DNA of 42,450 nt from Paludibacteraceae bacterium (GCA_017448345.1 JAFSLP010000023.1:1-42450); one strand, 5' to 3'. Shown: positions 27,641 to 36,965, numbered from the stretch's first letter. Notes: a model not told the origin generated them from the sequence alone. Program-made: numbers and translations.

Positions 27641-27740
27641 GCAACGGATAATATCCGGCAAAATGAACGAAGCAAAGGGCAAGAAGAGAGACGAAGGATA
27701 TCGGAGGAACCGGAATTTATCGGAATTTATCGGAAATAAT

Positions 27741-27771
27741 TTGCACATATCAAAAAAAAGTAGTAAATTTG
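27741..27771 (+). promoter_or_regulatory. Bacteroidota-type promoter for the dxs operon
   Basis: TTG (27741-27743), 20 bases, TAAATTTG (27764-27771). The predicted leader is about 210 bases and holds G/C-run hairpins: GGGGGG-ACAC-CCCC near 27835 and CCCCC-TATATAA-GGGGG at 27883-27899. Confidence 0.68.
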
Positions 27772-27964
27772 CACCCGATTTTAAAATGCATAAGTATGCA
27801 CTTATGATTTCAAGAACCCACCCAGTACCTCGAAGGGGGGACACCCCCGAACCTATGACACCCTACCTATGACACCCCCCGACCCCCTATATAAGGGGGA
27901 GAGAGAGGATGCGGGATGGGATACCGCACAATGGACAAAACAAAAACGGGATGGGATATCTGTA

Positions 27965-28003
27965 TAGGAAATGGAATATCAGAATAGGAAATGGAATATC
28001 AGT
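27965..28003 (+). repeat. 20-bp tandem duplication carrying the dxs start codon
   Basis: AGGAAATGGAATATCAG is present twice at 20-base spacing. The second copy has the dxs ATG (27991). The first ATG (27971) is in another frame and gives a 21-codon upstream ORF ending at 28036, overlapping the dxs start. Confidence 0.85.
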
Positions 28004-29979
28004 ATATCAATAGGATTGATTCACCGGCTGATTTGAAGAAGCTACGGGTGGAAGAACTGCCGGCAGTATGCGCAGAACTGCGACAGTTCATCATCGAGGC
28101 TCTGAGCAAGAACCCCGGTCATCTGGCGTCGTCATTAGGCACCATCGAACTGACAGTGGCTCTGCATTATGTGTTCGACACGCCGGATGACAAGTTAGTA
28201 TGGGACGTGGGTCACCAAGCGTACGCGCACAAGATACTGACCGGCAGGCGCGACCGATTCCACACCAACCGGCAGTTCAAAGGTCTCTCTCCGTTCACGA
28301 ACCCGGCGGAGAGCGAATATGACGCCTTCATCGCCGGTCATGCCTCCAATAGCATATCTGCGGCGTTAGGCCTTGATATAGCAGACCGGCTTCGCCTGAC
28401 AGAGCACAGACCGGCTTCGCCTGACGGAGTACAGACCGATTCACCTAAAAGACACAACGTGGCAGCCATCATCGGCGACGGTGCGATGACGGGCGGACTG
28501 GCATTCGAGGGACTGAACAACACCTCGATGGACAAGAACAACCTTCTGATTGTGCTCAACGACAACCATATGGCGATTGACCCGCTTAAAGGCGGCTTCA
28601 CCCAATACCTTGTGGACCTGACGACGAGTTCGACCTACAACAAATGGCGCTGGCGTCTATACCGTTTCGCCGCGAAGATGCACCTTGTCGATGAACGCAA
28701 GAGACGTGCTATCCTCCGCCGTAACAACAGTCTGAAAGCCGTGCTGAGCAAACAGCCGAGTAACATCTTCACCGGGATGAACATCCGTTATTTCGGTCCG
28801 ACCGACGGGCATGACGTGGAAGGGCTGGTGCGCATCCTGAGCGAGATAAAGAACCACCGCGGCCCCAAAGTGCTGCATATCGTCACCAAGAAAGGCAAGG
28901 GTTACGCACCGGCGGAGAACGACCAGACCGTATGGCACGCTCCGGGAGAGTTCAACGTCACTACCGGCGAGCGCCGTAGTGACGAATTAAAAATTAAAAA
29001 TTACGAATTAACCACCCCGCCCCTATGGCAGGAGGTGTTCGGCGAGACGCTGTTAGAGCTGGCGAAGAAGAACGAGAAGATTGTAGGCGTGACTCCCGCC
29101 ATGCCCAGCGGCTGCAGCATGAGCATCATGCAGAAAGAGCTGCCGGACCGCGTGTTCGATGTCGGCATCGCGGAAGGTCATGCCGTGACATTCAGCGCCG
29201 GACTGGCAAAAGCCGGAGTCCTGCCCTATTGCAACATCTACTCGACGTTCATGCAGCGCGCGTATGACAACATCGTTCATGACGTGGCGTTGCAGAACCT
29301 GCATGTGGTGCTGTGTATCGACCGCGCCGGCATCGTCGGCAACGACGGCGCCACGCACCACGGTCTGTTAGACATCGCCTATCTGCGCCCCATCCCCAAC
29401 ATACAGATATGCGCGCCGAGGACGGCAGAGGACCTGCGCGAGATGATGATACTGGCGGAAGGGATAGAGGGTCCGGTAGCAATCAGGTATCCGAGAGGAA
29501 GGACGCCTATGAATGATGAAATGAGCGCGGCAAAACCGCTCAATGATGGAATGATGGCATTAGGCAAGGGCGTGAAACTCAGGGACGGAAAAGACATAGC
29601 CGTGCTGACGATAGGCGCTATCGGCAACCCGATGGCGGAAGCCATAGAAGAAGTCGAAAGTCAAAACGGGACAGAGCCTGTCGAAAGACAATTTGCGCAT
29701 TATGACATGCGGTGGGTGAAACCGTTAGACGAGGAGCTATTACACGAGGTGGGACGCAAATACAAGACCATCGTGACCGCCGAGGACGGCATGATATCCG
29801 GCGGTTTCGGCAGCGCCGTATTGGAATGGATGGCGGACCACGGCTATACCCCGCGTATCATCCGTCTGGGCGTGAACGACCAGTTCGTAGAACACGGTTC
29901 TACCAAAGAATTATACCATTTACTGAAATTAGACAAGGAGGGCTTATGCGAATCGTTATTGCAGGCGCTGGAGAAGTAG
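27991..29979 (+). CDS. dxs: 1-deoxy-D-xylulose-5-phosphate synthase
   Basis: Condenses pyruvate and glyceraldehyde 3-phosphate, the first step of the MEP isoprenoid pathway (thiamine diphosphate enzyme, cytoplasm). Seen over 662 residues: [25 protein letters not shown]-type N-terminus (split here by length), [17 protein letters not shown], ThDP motif [10 protein letters not shown] to [21 protein letters not shown] with the catalytic Glu, and [11 protein letters not shown] near the end. Four regions that are variable loops in the family carry repeats: [20 protein letters not shown] (28384-28449), [12 protein letters not shown] (28981-29012), [17 protein letters not shown] (29505-29560) and [13 protein letters not shown] (29652-29692). 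The motifs are intact, so the enzyme is probably active. It is followed by trkA and trkH, an order seen in other Bacteroidales. Confidence 0.95.
   Translation: MEYQYINRIDSPADLKKLRVEELPAVCAELRQFIIEALSKNPGHLASSLGTIELTVALHYVFDTPDDKLVWDVGHQAYAHKILTGRRDRFHTNRQFKGLSPFTNPAESEYDAFIAGHASNSISAALGLDIADRLRLTEHRPASPDGVQTDSPKRHNVAAIIGDGAMTGGLAFEGLNNTSMDKNNLLIVLNDNHMAIDPLKGGFTQYLVDLTTSSTYNKWRWRLYRFAAKMHLVDERKRRAILRRNNSLKAVLSKQPSNIFTGMNIRYFGPTDGHDVEGLVRILSEIKNHRGPKVLHIVTKKGKGYAPAENDQTVWHAPGEFNVTTGERRSDELKIKNYELTTPPLWQEVFGETLLELAKKNEKIVGVTPAMPSGCSMSIMQKELPDRVFDVGIAEGHAVTFSAGLAKAGVLPYCNIYSTFMQRAYDNIVHDVALQNLHVVLCIDRAGIVGNDGATHHGLLDIAYLRPIPNIQICAPRTAEDLREMMILAEGIEGPVAIRYPRGRTPMNDEMSAAKPLNDGMMALGKGVKLRDGKDIAVLTIGAIGNPMAEAIEEVESQNGTEPVERQFAHYDMRWVKPLDEELLHEVGRKYKTIVTAEDGMISGGFGSAVLEWMADHGYTPRIIRLGVNDQFVEHGSTKELYHLLKLDKEGLCESLLQALEK
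28384..28449 (+). repeat. GC-rich ACCGGCTTCGCCTGACAG repeats in dxs
   Basis: Two and a half units of about 27 bases (CAGACCGGCTTCGCCTGAC with variations) are inserted just before the ThDP-binding GDG motif. They are related to the repeats in the ABC ATPase and coaE. Confidence 0.8.
28982..29011 (+). repeat. CGAATTA/AAAATTA heptads in dxs
   Basis: A 30-base stretch of four heptads (CGAATTA, AAAATTA, AAAATTA, CGAATTA), identical to the stretch at 36089-36118. It encodes [11 protein letters not shown]. Confidence 0.9.
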
Positions 29980-31280
29980 GCACACACTTGGCGAAACTGC
30001 TGAGTCGTGAGGAGATAGAAATCAGCCTACTGGATGAGAGTCAGGAGCGTTTGGGCGACCTGAGCGCCAACTATGACATGCTGACGAAAGTGGGCAACCC
30101 CACTTCCATCCACGACCTACGCGAGGTGGGTGTGCCGGGTTGCGACCTGTTCATCTCCGTCACGCCTCACGAGACAGAGAACATGACCGCCTGCCTGATA
30201 GCCAACTCATTAGGCGCCAAACGTACTCTGGCGCGTATCGACAACTACGAATACCTGCTGCCGGAGAACAAGAAATTCTTCGAGGAGATGGGTCTGAACC
30301 ACCTCATCTACCCTGAGGTGCTGGCAGCGAACGAGATAGAAGAGAGCCTTCGAACCAACTGGATGCGGTACCATCTGCAGCTGTGCCAAGGGGCGTTGGA
30401 GCTGTGCATCATCAAGGTCCGCAGCACCGCGAAGGTCTTGGGAAAGAGTTTCGCCTCGGGTATCTACAACCACGGCAAATACCGTATCGTAGCCATCAAA
30501 CGCGAACAGGAGACCATCATCCCTCGCGGCGGAGACACAGTGGAAGAGGGCGACTTGGTCTATTGCGTGTGCCCGAAAGAGAACATGGAATACATGCGCG
30601 AGGAATTAGGCAAATCCAAGCGCGAGATAAAAAACATCATCTTCTTCGGCGGCGGACGCGTTGCACGCAAAGCGGCAACCGAACTGACGGACGAGATGAA
30701 CATCAAAATCATCGAGAAAGACCGTGAGCTATGCAACGTGCTGAGCGAGAAAGTGCCCAACGCCCTGATTATCAACGCAGACGGCAGCGACATGGACATT
30801 CTCAAGGAAGAAGGGATACAGGATGCTGATGCATTTGTAGCCGTGACAGAGAGCAGCGAGGCGAACATCTTCGCCTGCCTTGCGGCACAACGGTTCGGCG
30901 TACGCAAGACCATCGCCGAGGTGGAGAACCTCGACTATATCCCGATGGCGGAAGGCTTGGACATAGGCACTGTGCTGAACAAAAAGACCATCGCCGCCAG
31001 TTATATCTACCAGATGCTGCTGGACGCGAGCGTCCGGGGCGTGCATAACCTGACGAGCGCGGATGCGGAGATTGTGGAGTTCTACGCCAAAGAAGGCAGC
31101 ACCATCACCCGTCACCGTGTGCGCAACCTCGACCTGCCGCAGGAAGCCAACATAGGCGGAATCGTTCGTGCAGGCGAAGGGGTGCTGGTCAACGGCGAGA
31201 CACAGATCATCGCCGGAGACTTGGTGGTGGTGTTCTGCAAGAGCCATGTGATACGTAACTTAGAGCGATTCTTCAAATGA
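29946..31280 (+). CDS. trkA: Trk system potassium uptake protein TrkA
   Basis: Cytoplasmic regulatory subunit of the Trk K+ transporter, binding NAD(H)/nucleotides. The 444 residues hold two RCK_N/RCK_C halves. The first begins [19 protein letters not shown] with [10 protein letters not shown]; the second begins [20 protein letters not shown] with [14 protein letters not shown]. Each is followed by a TrkA_C-type segment ([28 protein letters not shown]). The start is ATG 29946, inside the 3' end of dxs (34-bp overlap). It overlaps trkH by 4 bp (ATGA), so translation is likely coupled. The length is normal for the family and no repeat insertions are visible. Confidence 0.95.
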   Translation: MRIVIAGAGEVGTHLAKLLSREEIEISLLDESQERLGDLSANYDMLTKVGNPTSIHDLREVGVPGCDLFISVTPHETENMTACLIANSLGAKRTLARIDNYEYLLPENKKFFEEMGLNHLIYPEVLAANEIEESLRTNWMRYHLQLCQGALELCIIKVRSTAKVLGKSFASGIYNHGKYRIVAIKREQETIIPRGGDTVEEGDLVYCVCPKENMEYMREELGKSKREIKNIIFFGGGRVARKAATELTDEMNIKIIEKDRELCNVLSEKVPNALIINADGSDMDILKEEGIQDADAFVAVTESSEANIFACLAAQRFGVRKTIAEVENLDYIPMAEGLDIGTVLNKKTIAASYIYQMLLDASVRGVHNLTSADAEIVEFYAKEGSTITRHRVRNLDLPQEANIGGIVRAGEGVLVNGETQIIAGDLVVVFCKSHVIRNLERFFK

Positions 31281-32725
31281 CACGGATGTTCAACTGGCGC
31301 TTGGTCTTCAAGACGTTGGGTGTCCTGACGACCCTTGAGGCACTATTCATGTTAGTGCCCACGTTCTGCGCGTGGTGGTACGACGACCCGGACTTAGGCG
31401 CATGGATAGTGTCCACCCTCATCACATGGCTGAGCAGCTGGTGGATGGTACTCGCCGGCAGGAACGCGGAGCGGCGTGTAGGCGAACGCGAGGGTTATGT
31501 CATCGTGGCGGCGGTATGGTTGGTCTATTCGCTCTTCGGCATGCTTCCTTTCTGGCTGAGCGGTGCGCTGCCGTCTCTGACCGACGCATGGTATGAGACG
31601 ATGGCTGGTTTCACCACCACCGGCTCCACCGTCCTCACCAATGTAGCGGCGCAGACCCATTCCATCCTGCTCTGGCGTGCGCTGATGCAATGGATAGGAG
31701 GTATGGGTATCATCGTGCTCAGCGTAGCCATCCTGCCTATGTTCGGACTGGGCGGTATGCAGCTCTACAGCGCCGAAGTGACGGGTGTGAGCTACGAGAA
31801 ACTGAGTCCTCGTATCGCCGACACCGCCAAACATATGTGGATAACCTATATCGGTCTGACCATAGGCGAAGGCGTGCTGCTGTGGCTCTTCGGGATGGGT
31901 CGTTTCGACGCCGTGTGCCATGCCATGGCGACCATCTCCACCGGCGGTTTCGCCACCCATAACGACAGCGTCATCAGCTACGGACCAGCCATCCAATGGA
32001 CGATAGCGGTATTCATGTTTCTGTCGGGCATCAACTTCACCCAACTCATCTATCTCTTCCGCGGCAAGCCCCAGCGTATGCTGCACGACGAGGAGACGCG
32101 CTGGTACACAGGCGCTTGTCTGTTTGCCGGAGTGGTGCTGAGCGTGGGTCTGCTCATCTACAGCGGCAACGGCGAGAGTATCAGGCAGGGTTTCTTCACC
32201 GCCATCGCCACCATCACCAGCACCGGTTTTGTGGCAGCGGATTACATGGTCTGGCCGCCTATCCTGTGGATGATAGTCTTCTTCCTGATGCTCACCGGCG
32301 GCGCCAGCGGTTCTACCGCCGGAGGTATCAAATGGGTGCGTTTGGCGGTGTTCGCCAAATCGGCACTGGCGGAACTCAAACGCCGTATCCATCCCAACGC
32401 CGTCATCCCGGTGCGTTTCAACGGCCGCACCCTGCGCGAGCAGACCACCAGTAACGTGATGGCGTTCATGTTTTTCTATATGATAATCATCGCGCTGGCA
32501 TCGCTCTGTTTCTGCGCGTGCGGCATCGGTTTCGACGAGTCGATAGGCATAGCCGTGTCGATGATAGGTAATGTGGGTGTGTCTATCGGTCAATGGGGTT
32601 CCAGCGGCTGCTATGCTGCGCTGCCTGCCGTAGCCAAATGGACAGCTACGTTTGTCATGCTCATCGGACGTCTGGAGATATTTACCGTGCTGTTGCTTTT
32701 CAGCCGGGCACTGTGGAAGAAATGA
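31277..32725 (+). CDS. trkH: Trk potassium uptake protein TrkH
   Basis: Membrane K+ channel subunit, 482 residues, with about ten hydrophobic segments. Selectivity-filter-like turns follow the four-repeat SKT fold: AGFTTTGSTVL, ISTGGFATHND, ITSTGFVAADY and a late IGNVGVSIGQWG. GGIGIIVL-like MQWIGGMGIIVLSVAILP and GGASGSTAGGIKWVR are also typical. Starts 4 bp before the trkA stop and ends with a 4-bp overlap with the SGNH gene. No repeats are seen. Confidence 0.95.
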   Translation: MTRMFNWRLVFKTLGVLTTLEALFMLVPTFCAWWYDDPDLGAWIVSTLITWLSSWWMVLAGRNAERRVGEREGYVIVAAVWLVYSLFGMLPFWLSGALPSLTDAWYETMAGFTTTGSTVLTNVAAQTHSILLWRALMQWIGGMGIIVLSVAILPMFGLGGMQLYSAEVTGVSYEKLSPRIADTAKHMWITYIGLTIGEGVLLWLFGMGRFDAVCHAMATISTGGFATHNDSVISYGPAIQWTIAVFMFLSGINFTQLIYLFRGKPQRMLHDEETRWYTGACLFAGVVLSVGLLIYSGNGESIRQGFFTAIATITSTGFVAADYMVWPPILWMIVFFLMLTGGASGSTAGGIKWVRLAVFAKSALAELKRRIHPNAVIPVRFNGRTLREQTTSNVMAFMFFYMIIIALASLCFCACGIGFDESIGIAVSMIGNVGVSIGQWGSSGCYAALPAVAKWTATFVMLIGRLEIFTVLLLFSRALWKK

Positions 32726-34050
32726 GACCGAATCAAGTTCTGCTGTTTATCATCGCCGTAATGGTTTGTCTGGGAGCGCTGTGTATGGTGCTTCCGGGGC
32801 GTGTGGCATGGCGCGGACACGAGTTGCGCTGGCCTACCCTTGCCGAGGTGACGGGCACCGAAGCAGAGACATCCGAGACATCCGAGACATCCGAAGTATC
32901 GGAGGTATCGGAGGAATCCGAGAATCCGGAGGGCTCCGAGGGAACCGAGGGAACCAAGGGAGCGGACTCCGTCCCGGCTCAAGAACCGGTTGTCATCCCC
33001 AAGATACAGATAGATTCCACTCTTGACAGCCGTATTTACCTGCGCGCCTTCTACGCCTCGCTGCCTGAGGCGGCAGAGCGTGTCGTCCGTGTGCTGCATT
33101 ACGGCGACAGCCAGATAGAGGAGGACCGCATGACCCTGCAGATACGCGAACATCTGCAAGCCCGTTTCGGCGGGACTGGTGTGGGACTCATGCCACTGGC
33201 ACAGACCATCCCTTCGCGCACCGTCCGGCAGGAGCTATACATGAACCGCCGCAAAGTGAACCCTTATCATGGTCCGCAGCGCTACCTGTCCTACGCCTCG
33301 CGCGAGATGCAGCGTGCTGACGGCAAGTACGGCGTGATGAGCCAGATGGCGCTGATGGCTGACAGTCTGGTGCCCGGCAGCGAGGAGATTACCGCTGTCT
33401 GCATCCCGCAGACGGCAAGCGCGCATTACACACGATGGCAGGTCTTTGCCGACAGTTCCGTGCATTATACATTCTCCGGCGACACGGTCCGTCTGCAGGG
33501 CAGAGGAGCAGTCTATGGCTTGTCGCAGGAATGCGAGCAGGGAATCATCGTCGATAACATCCCCTTGCGCGGCTGCCTCGGTCTGGTGTTCACCAAGACG
33601 GACTCGGCGCAACTGGCGGATTTCTACAGCGGTCAGAACGTACGGCTCATCATCATGCAGTTCGGCGGCAACGCCATCCCCTTCAACGAGAAACCGGGCA
33701 CGATACAGGCTATCGTGACAGGGCTCCGCGAGCAGGTGCAGTATATCAAAGCGTGTGCGCCGGACGCGTCCATCCTCTTCATCGGACCGAGTGACATGCT
33801 CCGGCAGACCGAAGGCGAATGGCAGACCTACCCCATGGTGCCGTATATGGACCGGCTGCTGCAGAAGATGGCACAGGAGGAAGAGATAGCCTATTTCAGT
33901 CTCTTCCGCTGGATGGGCGGCGCAGGAAGCATGGCACGATGGCAGGCGACAGGCCTCGCCGGCAGCGACGGCGTGCATTTCTACCGCAGCGGTGCACGCA
34001 AAGCAGGAAACGCCGTGGCGGAATGGATTATGGAGGGAATGATGGATTGA
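32722..34050 (+). CDS. SGNH/GDSL hydrolase-family protein, membrane-anchored (O-acetylation partner of MBOAT)
   Basis: A 442-residue protein; start ATG 32722 overlaps the trkH stop (ATGA). An N-terminal hydrophobic segment (VLLFIIAVMVCLGALCMVL) anchors it, with the rest probably periplasmic. The SGNH blocks are visible: block I in VLHYGDSQIEEDRM, the glycine and Asn of block III in MQFGGNAIPF, and the catalytic Asp-His in SDGVHFYRSGARKAGN. An acidic linker of repeated TSE/VSE/EGTEG units (32864-32961, 9-bp unit ACATCCGAG) follows the membrane segment. The next gene is an MBOAT acyltransferase; such pairs transfer or remove O-acetyl groups on cell-surface glycans (established for PatA/PatB and Alg-type systems). 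The exact substrate is unknown. Confidence 0.82.
   Translation: MRPNQVLLFIIAVMVCLGALCMVLPGRVAWRGHELRWPTLAEVTGTEAETSETSETSEVSEVSEESENPEGSEGTEGTKGADSVPAQEPVVIPKIQIDSTLDSRIYLRAFYASLPEAAERVVRVLHYGDSQIEEDRMTLQIREHLQARFGGTGVGLMPLAQTIPSRTVRQELYMNRRKVNPYHGPQRYLSYASREMQRADGKYGVMSQMALMADSLVPGSEEITAVCIPQTASAHYTRWQVFADSSVHYTFSGDTVRLQGRGAVYGLSQECEQGIIVDNIPLRGCLGLVFTKTDSAQLADFYSGQNVRLIIMQFGGNAIPFNEKPGTIQAIVTGLREQVQYIKACAPDASILFIGPSDMLRQTEGEWQTYPMVPYMDRLLQKMAQEEEIAYFSLFRWMGGAGSMARWQATGLAGSDGVHFYRSGARKAGNAVAEWIMEGMMD
32864..32961 (+). repeat. Acidic TSE-coding 9-bp repeats in the SGNH gene
   Basis: Units ACATCCGAG, degenerating to GTATCGGAG and GGAACCGAG, encode an acidic Ser/Thr/Glu/Gly linker between the membrane anchor and the SGNH domain. 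Confidence 0.88.
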
Positions 34051-34120
34051 GCCGCTCGCAGAGCGAGCTAAATGATGGATTGATGAAATGATGGATTGAT
34101 GAATGATGGATTGATGAATG
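34051..34120 (+). repeat. ATGGATTGATGAATG repeats in the SGNH-MBOAT spacer
   Basis: 15-bp units fill the spacer; the last ATGATGGATT is the start of the MBOAT gene. The same unit is in frame in the sugar kinase (19660-19715). Confidence 0.88.
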
Positions 34121-36067
34121 ATGGATTTCTTGCACCATATATTAGCTTTTGATGCGGAGTCGCCTCTGCTGTTCACCCAGTTTTATTTCTGGGCGTTCTT
34201 TGCGCTGGTTTATGCCCTGTTTGCTTTCATCATGGAAAGCCCGCTTCTCTCGAAGTCGAAAGTCAAAAGCCGTTTGCACCTCCGCAACGTCTATCTGCTG
34301 TTCGTCAGTTGGTTCTTCTATTACAAAACCAGCGGGCTGTTTCTGCTCATTCTCGCGTTTGTGACTTTCTCCGACTGGGTCATCGCGCAGCAAATCAGAA
34401 ATGCCCAAACGAAGGATTACGGTTTACGAATTACGAAATACAAGATACCTGTTGCCACTGTACTGCTTGCACTTTCTGTTGTTATCGACTTGGGGCTGTT
34501 AGCCTATTTCAAGTACGCCTATTTCTTCACGAACATGCTCAACGACCTGTTCGGCACAGGTTTCCGCGTATTTGACATCTTCGCCTACATCGGCAACGGT
34601 TTCAGTGAGGCAGGCAGGTTCTCGGTCGATACGATAGTTCTGCCGGTGGGTATCTCGTTTTATATCTTCCAAGTCATCTCCTACACGGCGGATGTCTATC
34701 GCGGACGCATCCAGCCGGTGAAGAACATACTTGATTTCGGTTTCTACGTGTCCTTCTTCCCTCAGTTAGTGGCAGGTCCTATTGTCCGTGCGGAGGAGTT
34801 CATTCCGCAGCTGTACAAGCCTTTCCGCCTCAGCCGCAGGCTCTTCGGACTGGCGGTCTTCTGGATTCTCAACGGCTTGGCGAAGAAAATCATCATGTCC
34901 GATTATCTGGCAGTGAACATCATCGACCGTGTGTTTGACAACCCGCTGCTGTTCTCGGGATTCGAGAACCTGTTTGCGCTCTTCGCCTATTCGCTGCAGG
35001 TCTATGCGGACTTCTCCGGCTATACGGATGTGGCTATCGGCGTGGCTATGCTGATGGGTTTCTATCTGCCCAAGAACTTCGACTCGCCCTATAAGTCCCG
35101 GAACCCTCAGGAGTTCTGGCGGCGGTGGCATATGTCGTTAGGACGGTGGCTCAAGACCTACCTTTATATTCCTCTGGGCGGCAACCGTCGTATCGGCTTC
35201 GGCACGTATTTCTGGTGGGCACTCATCGCCCTTGTCTCCGCCGCCCTGACGGGCTGGTGGTGGCTGCTGATACCGTTTACGCTGCTGATAGCAGGAGTGG
35301 CGGTCGCGCATCGCCGGATAGTACATGGTAAATGGTCCAATGGTAAATTACTCTACTCCAACCTCAACTCGTTCATCACGCAGGTGCTGGGCGGTCTGTG
35401 GCACGGAGCAAGCTGGAACTTCATCATCTGGGGCGGCATCAACGGCATTGGCATGATTGCCAACAAGATATGGCGTGAGATGAACTGGCATGTGCGGTTC
35501 GGGTCGATGACCGTCCTGACCCTCACTCTCGCGATGCTGGACTGGCGGTACAACCTGCCGGTATGGCGTCTCTTTGCCGTCTGGGCAGGCATCGTCTGGA
35601 CCGGCACACTGATACGGTATATATGGTGGCTGGTCACCAGAGACAAATTACGAATTACAAATTACGAATTAAAAATTACGAATGCCTTGGCGGACGCATG
35701 GGCTATTGCCCAGACCTTCACATTCATCACCTTCACGCGTCTCTTCTTCCGGTCGTCCAGCAACCTTGACCCGGCTACGGCAAACGAGGTGGCATGGGCT
35801 ACCGCCAAGAACATGGTCAACCAGATTGGCGGAGCATGGAACAATGCCATCATCCCTGCCTTCCTCTGGGAGTTCCGGTGGGTGGTGGCGATGTTCGTGG
35901 CGGGCATGGTCATCCACTGGCTGCCAGCCGACTGGAAAAGGCGTTACAGACTCCGGTTTGCATCCATGCCTCTGTGGCTCATGGTGATTGCCGTATGCCT
36001 TGCCATCCTTGTCATCTACCAGTTCGTCACAGCAGATATGCAACCCTTTATCTACTTCCAATTCTGA
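34118..36067 (+). CDS. MBOAT-family membrane O-acyltransferase
   Basis: A 649-residue polytopic membrane protein (about 10-12 hydrophobic segments). MBOAT signatures: VLPVGISFYIFQVISYTADVY, FFPQLVAGPIVRAEEF, YADFSGYTDVAIG, EFWRRWHMSLGRWLKTYLYI-type segment and LGGLWHGASWNFIIWGG, with the catalytic His in WHGAS. It would pass acyl (acetyl) groups across the inner membrane to surface glycan. Start at 34118 or 34121 (MMD), at the end of a repeat spacer. In-frame repeats: SKSKVKSR (34251-34272), KDYGLRITKYK (34411-34442), HGKWSNGKLL (35328-35350) and KLRITNYELKITN (35641-35682). These appear in loops between membrane segments. It pairs with the upstream SGNH gene. Confidence 0.9.
   Translation: MMDFLHHILAFDAESPLLFTQFYFWAFFALVYALFAFIMESPLLSKSKVKSRLHLRNVYLLFVSWFFYYKTSGLFLLILAFVTFSDWVIAQQIRNAQTKDYGLRITKYKIPVATVLLALSVVIDLGLLAYFKYAYFFTNMLNDLFGTGFRVFDIFAYIGNGFSEAGRFSVDTIVLPVGISFYIFQVISYTADVYRGRIQPVKNILDFGFYVSFFPQLVAGPIVRAEEFIPQLYKPFRLSRRLFGLAVFWILNGLAKKIIMSDYLAVNIIDRVFDNPLLFSGFENLFALFAYSLQVYADFSGYTDVAIGVAMLMGFYLPKNFDSPYKSRNPQEFWRRWHMSLGRWLKTYLYIPLGGNRRIGFGTYFWWALIALVSAALTGWWWLLIPFTLLIAGVAVAHRRIVHGKWSNGKLLYSNLNSFITQVLGGLWHGASWNFIIWGGINGIGMIANKIWREMNWHVRFGSMTVLTLTLAMLDWRYNLPVWRLFAVWAGIVWTGTLIRYIWWLVTRDKLRITNYELKITNALADAWAIAQTFTFITFTRLFFRSSSNLDPATANEVAWATAKNMVNQIGGAWNNAIIPAFLWEFRWVVAMFVAGMVIHWLPADWKRRYRLRFASMPLWLMVIAVCLAILVIYQFVTADMQPFIYFQF
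35641..35682 (+). repeat. CGAATTA/CAAATTA heptads in the MBOAT gene
   Basis: Six heptads encode KLRITNYELKITN in a loop. Same family as in dxs (28982) and around the four-helix-bundle fragment (36084, 36270). Confidence 0.88.
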
Positions 36068-36083
36068 CAATTGGAAAGTAGAT

Positions 36084-36119
36084 AAATTACGAATTAAAAA
36101 TTAAAAATTACGAATTAAA
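36084..36119 (+). repeat. Left CGAATTA heptad repeat flanking the four-helix-bundle fragment
   Basis: Heptads CGAATTA and AAAATTA in forward orientation, six bases before the small gene's ATG. It is the inverted counterpart of the right copy at 36270-36313. Confidence 0.88.
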
Positions 36120-36125
36120 GTTAGC

Positions 36126-36284
36126 ATGAAAACAGAAGAAAATAATATCATTATAGATAAAACTTTTGCTTTTGCAGTTCGCATTGTTAATCTATATAAA
36201 TATCTAACTAATAATGCGACAAACAAAGAGTTTGTTTTAAGTAAACAACTTCTTAGAAGTGGAACATCCATTCGTAATTTGTAA
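36126..36284 (+). pseudogene. Truncated four-helix-bundle protein (23S rRNA intervening-sequence protein family)
   Basis: The 52-codon frame reads MKTEENNIIIDKTFAFAVRI and then KEFVLSKQLLRSGTSI, a clear match to the N-terminal half of the four-helix-bundle family (PF05635; IVP/Avd-like). In full-length members this continues GTSIGANIxEA and to about 120 residues. Here the homology stops at GTSI and the frame enters the heptad repeat (RNL, stop). Inverted heptad arrays flank it on both sides, between the MBOAT and coaE genes. Family members are encoded in 23S rRNA insertions and next to diversity-generating retroelements, so a link to mobile sequence is plausible. The fragment is probably not functional. 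Confidence 0.75.
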
Positions 36285-36313
36285 TTCGTAATTTGTAATT
36301 CGTAATTTGTAAA
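36270..36313 (-). repeat. Right inverted CGAATTA/CAAATTA heptad repeat
   Basis: Five to six heptads in the reverse orientation (plus strand TAATTCG, TAATTTG). They truncate the four-helix-bundle frame and end just before the coaE ATG at 36315. Confidence 0.9.
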
Positions 36314-36314
36314 C

Positions 36315-36965
36315 ATGCTCATCGGTATTACAGGAGGCATCGGCAGTGGCAAATCCACTATAGCGCACGCACTGGCGGCGCAGGGTTATGCCGTGTATGA
36401 CTGCGACAAAGAGGCGAAACGTATCATCGCTCAGGACAAAGACGTGCAGGCTGCCATCATCGCGCTGCTGGGCGAAGAGGCATTCAGGGAAGCACCAAGC
36501 GACCAAGTACCAAGTACCAAGGTTTATAACACCGCCTATGTCGCCAGACGCGTTTTTGACGAGCCGGAGCTGCTGGACGCTCTAAACGCCATCGTCCACC
36601 CTGCGGTGAAGAAGGATATCTTACAGCGGAGCGGTCTCACAGCCAAGCAGTCTCGCAGCAAAGCGGTCCTTTTCATCGAATCCGCCATACTCTTCGAGTC
36701 GGGTCTGGACGTCCTCTGCGACCGTATCGTCCGGGTTGAGGCACCCGAGGAAGTGCGTCTGCAACGGGTTCTCGCGAGGGACTACGGAGGACAGGACACG
36801 CCGGATAATAGATATAAGGTACGCGCACGTATGCACGCGCAGATGAGTCCCGACAGGATGACTGCCGGACAAGCGGCAAAGACCATCCGCCTCCTCAACG
36901 ACGGCAAGACACCCGTTGCCCGGTTAGCCGGAGAACTCTTGAGAGAAATCGCAAATAAACCGTAA
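36315..36965 (+). CDS. coaE: Dephospho-CoA kinase
   Basis: Phosphorylates dephospho-CoA, the last step of coenzyme A synthesis. The P-loop (MLIGITGGIGSGKSTIAHAL), DCDKEAKRI, NAIVHPAVKKD and VLFIESAILFESGLD are all present over 216 residues. Family members are near 200; the excess matches two repeat insertions. The first is EAPSDQVPSTK (36492-36525), where relatives have a short loop before the conserved A-x-x-VF segment. The second is LQRSGLTAKQSRSKA (36624-36666) before LFIES. The start lies directly after the inverted heptad array. Key motifs are intact. Confidence 0.93.
   Translation: MLIGITGGIGSGKSTIAHALAAQGYAVYDCDKEAKRIIAQDKDVQAAIIALLGEEAFREAPSDQVPSTKVYNTAYVARRVFDEPELLDALNAIVHPAVKKDILQRSGLTAKQSRSKAVLFIESAILFESGLDVLCDRIVRVEAPEEVRLQRVLARDYGGQDTPDNRYKVRARMHAQMSPDRMTAGQAAKTIRLLNDGKTPVARLAGELLREIANKP
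36492..36525 (+). repeat. In-frame ACCAAGTGACC-type repeat in coaE
   Basis: About two 15-bp units encode PSDQVPSTK. Same family as in the glycosyltransferase (20504-20568). Confidence 0.85.

Larger units (their letters stand above)
27167..27740. other. Repeat-rich intergenic region between divergent promoters
   Basis: I see no convincing gene in these 570 bases. They hold a run of ten C (about 27239-27248), an 11-bp tandem array and a 21-22-bp tandem array (listed separately). Open frames here, such as 27356-27844 on the minus strand, are simple repeats of FVFVPLP type and look non-coding. Confidence 0.6.

Noticed and set aside
27356-27844. A 162-codon minus-strand frame rich in FVFVPLP
   Set aside because: It is generated by the 21-22-bp and 11-bp tandem arrays and crosses the dxs promoter; no protein signature.
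31394-32593. A 399-codon open frame on the minus strand
   Set aside because: It is antisense to trkH, which has clear motifs and length; the frame is open because of GC-rich codon bias.
33235-34176. A 313-codon minus-strand frame
   Set aside because: It is antisense to the SGNH gene, whose GDS and DxxH motifs are clear.
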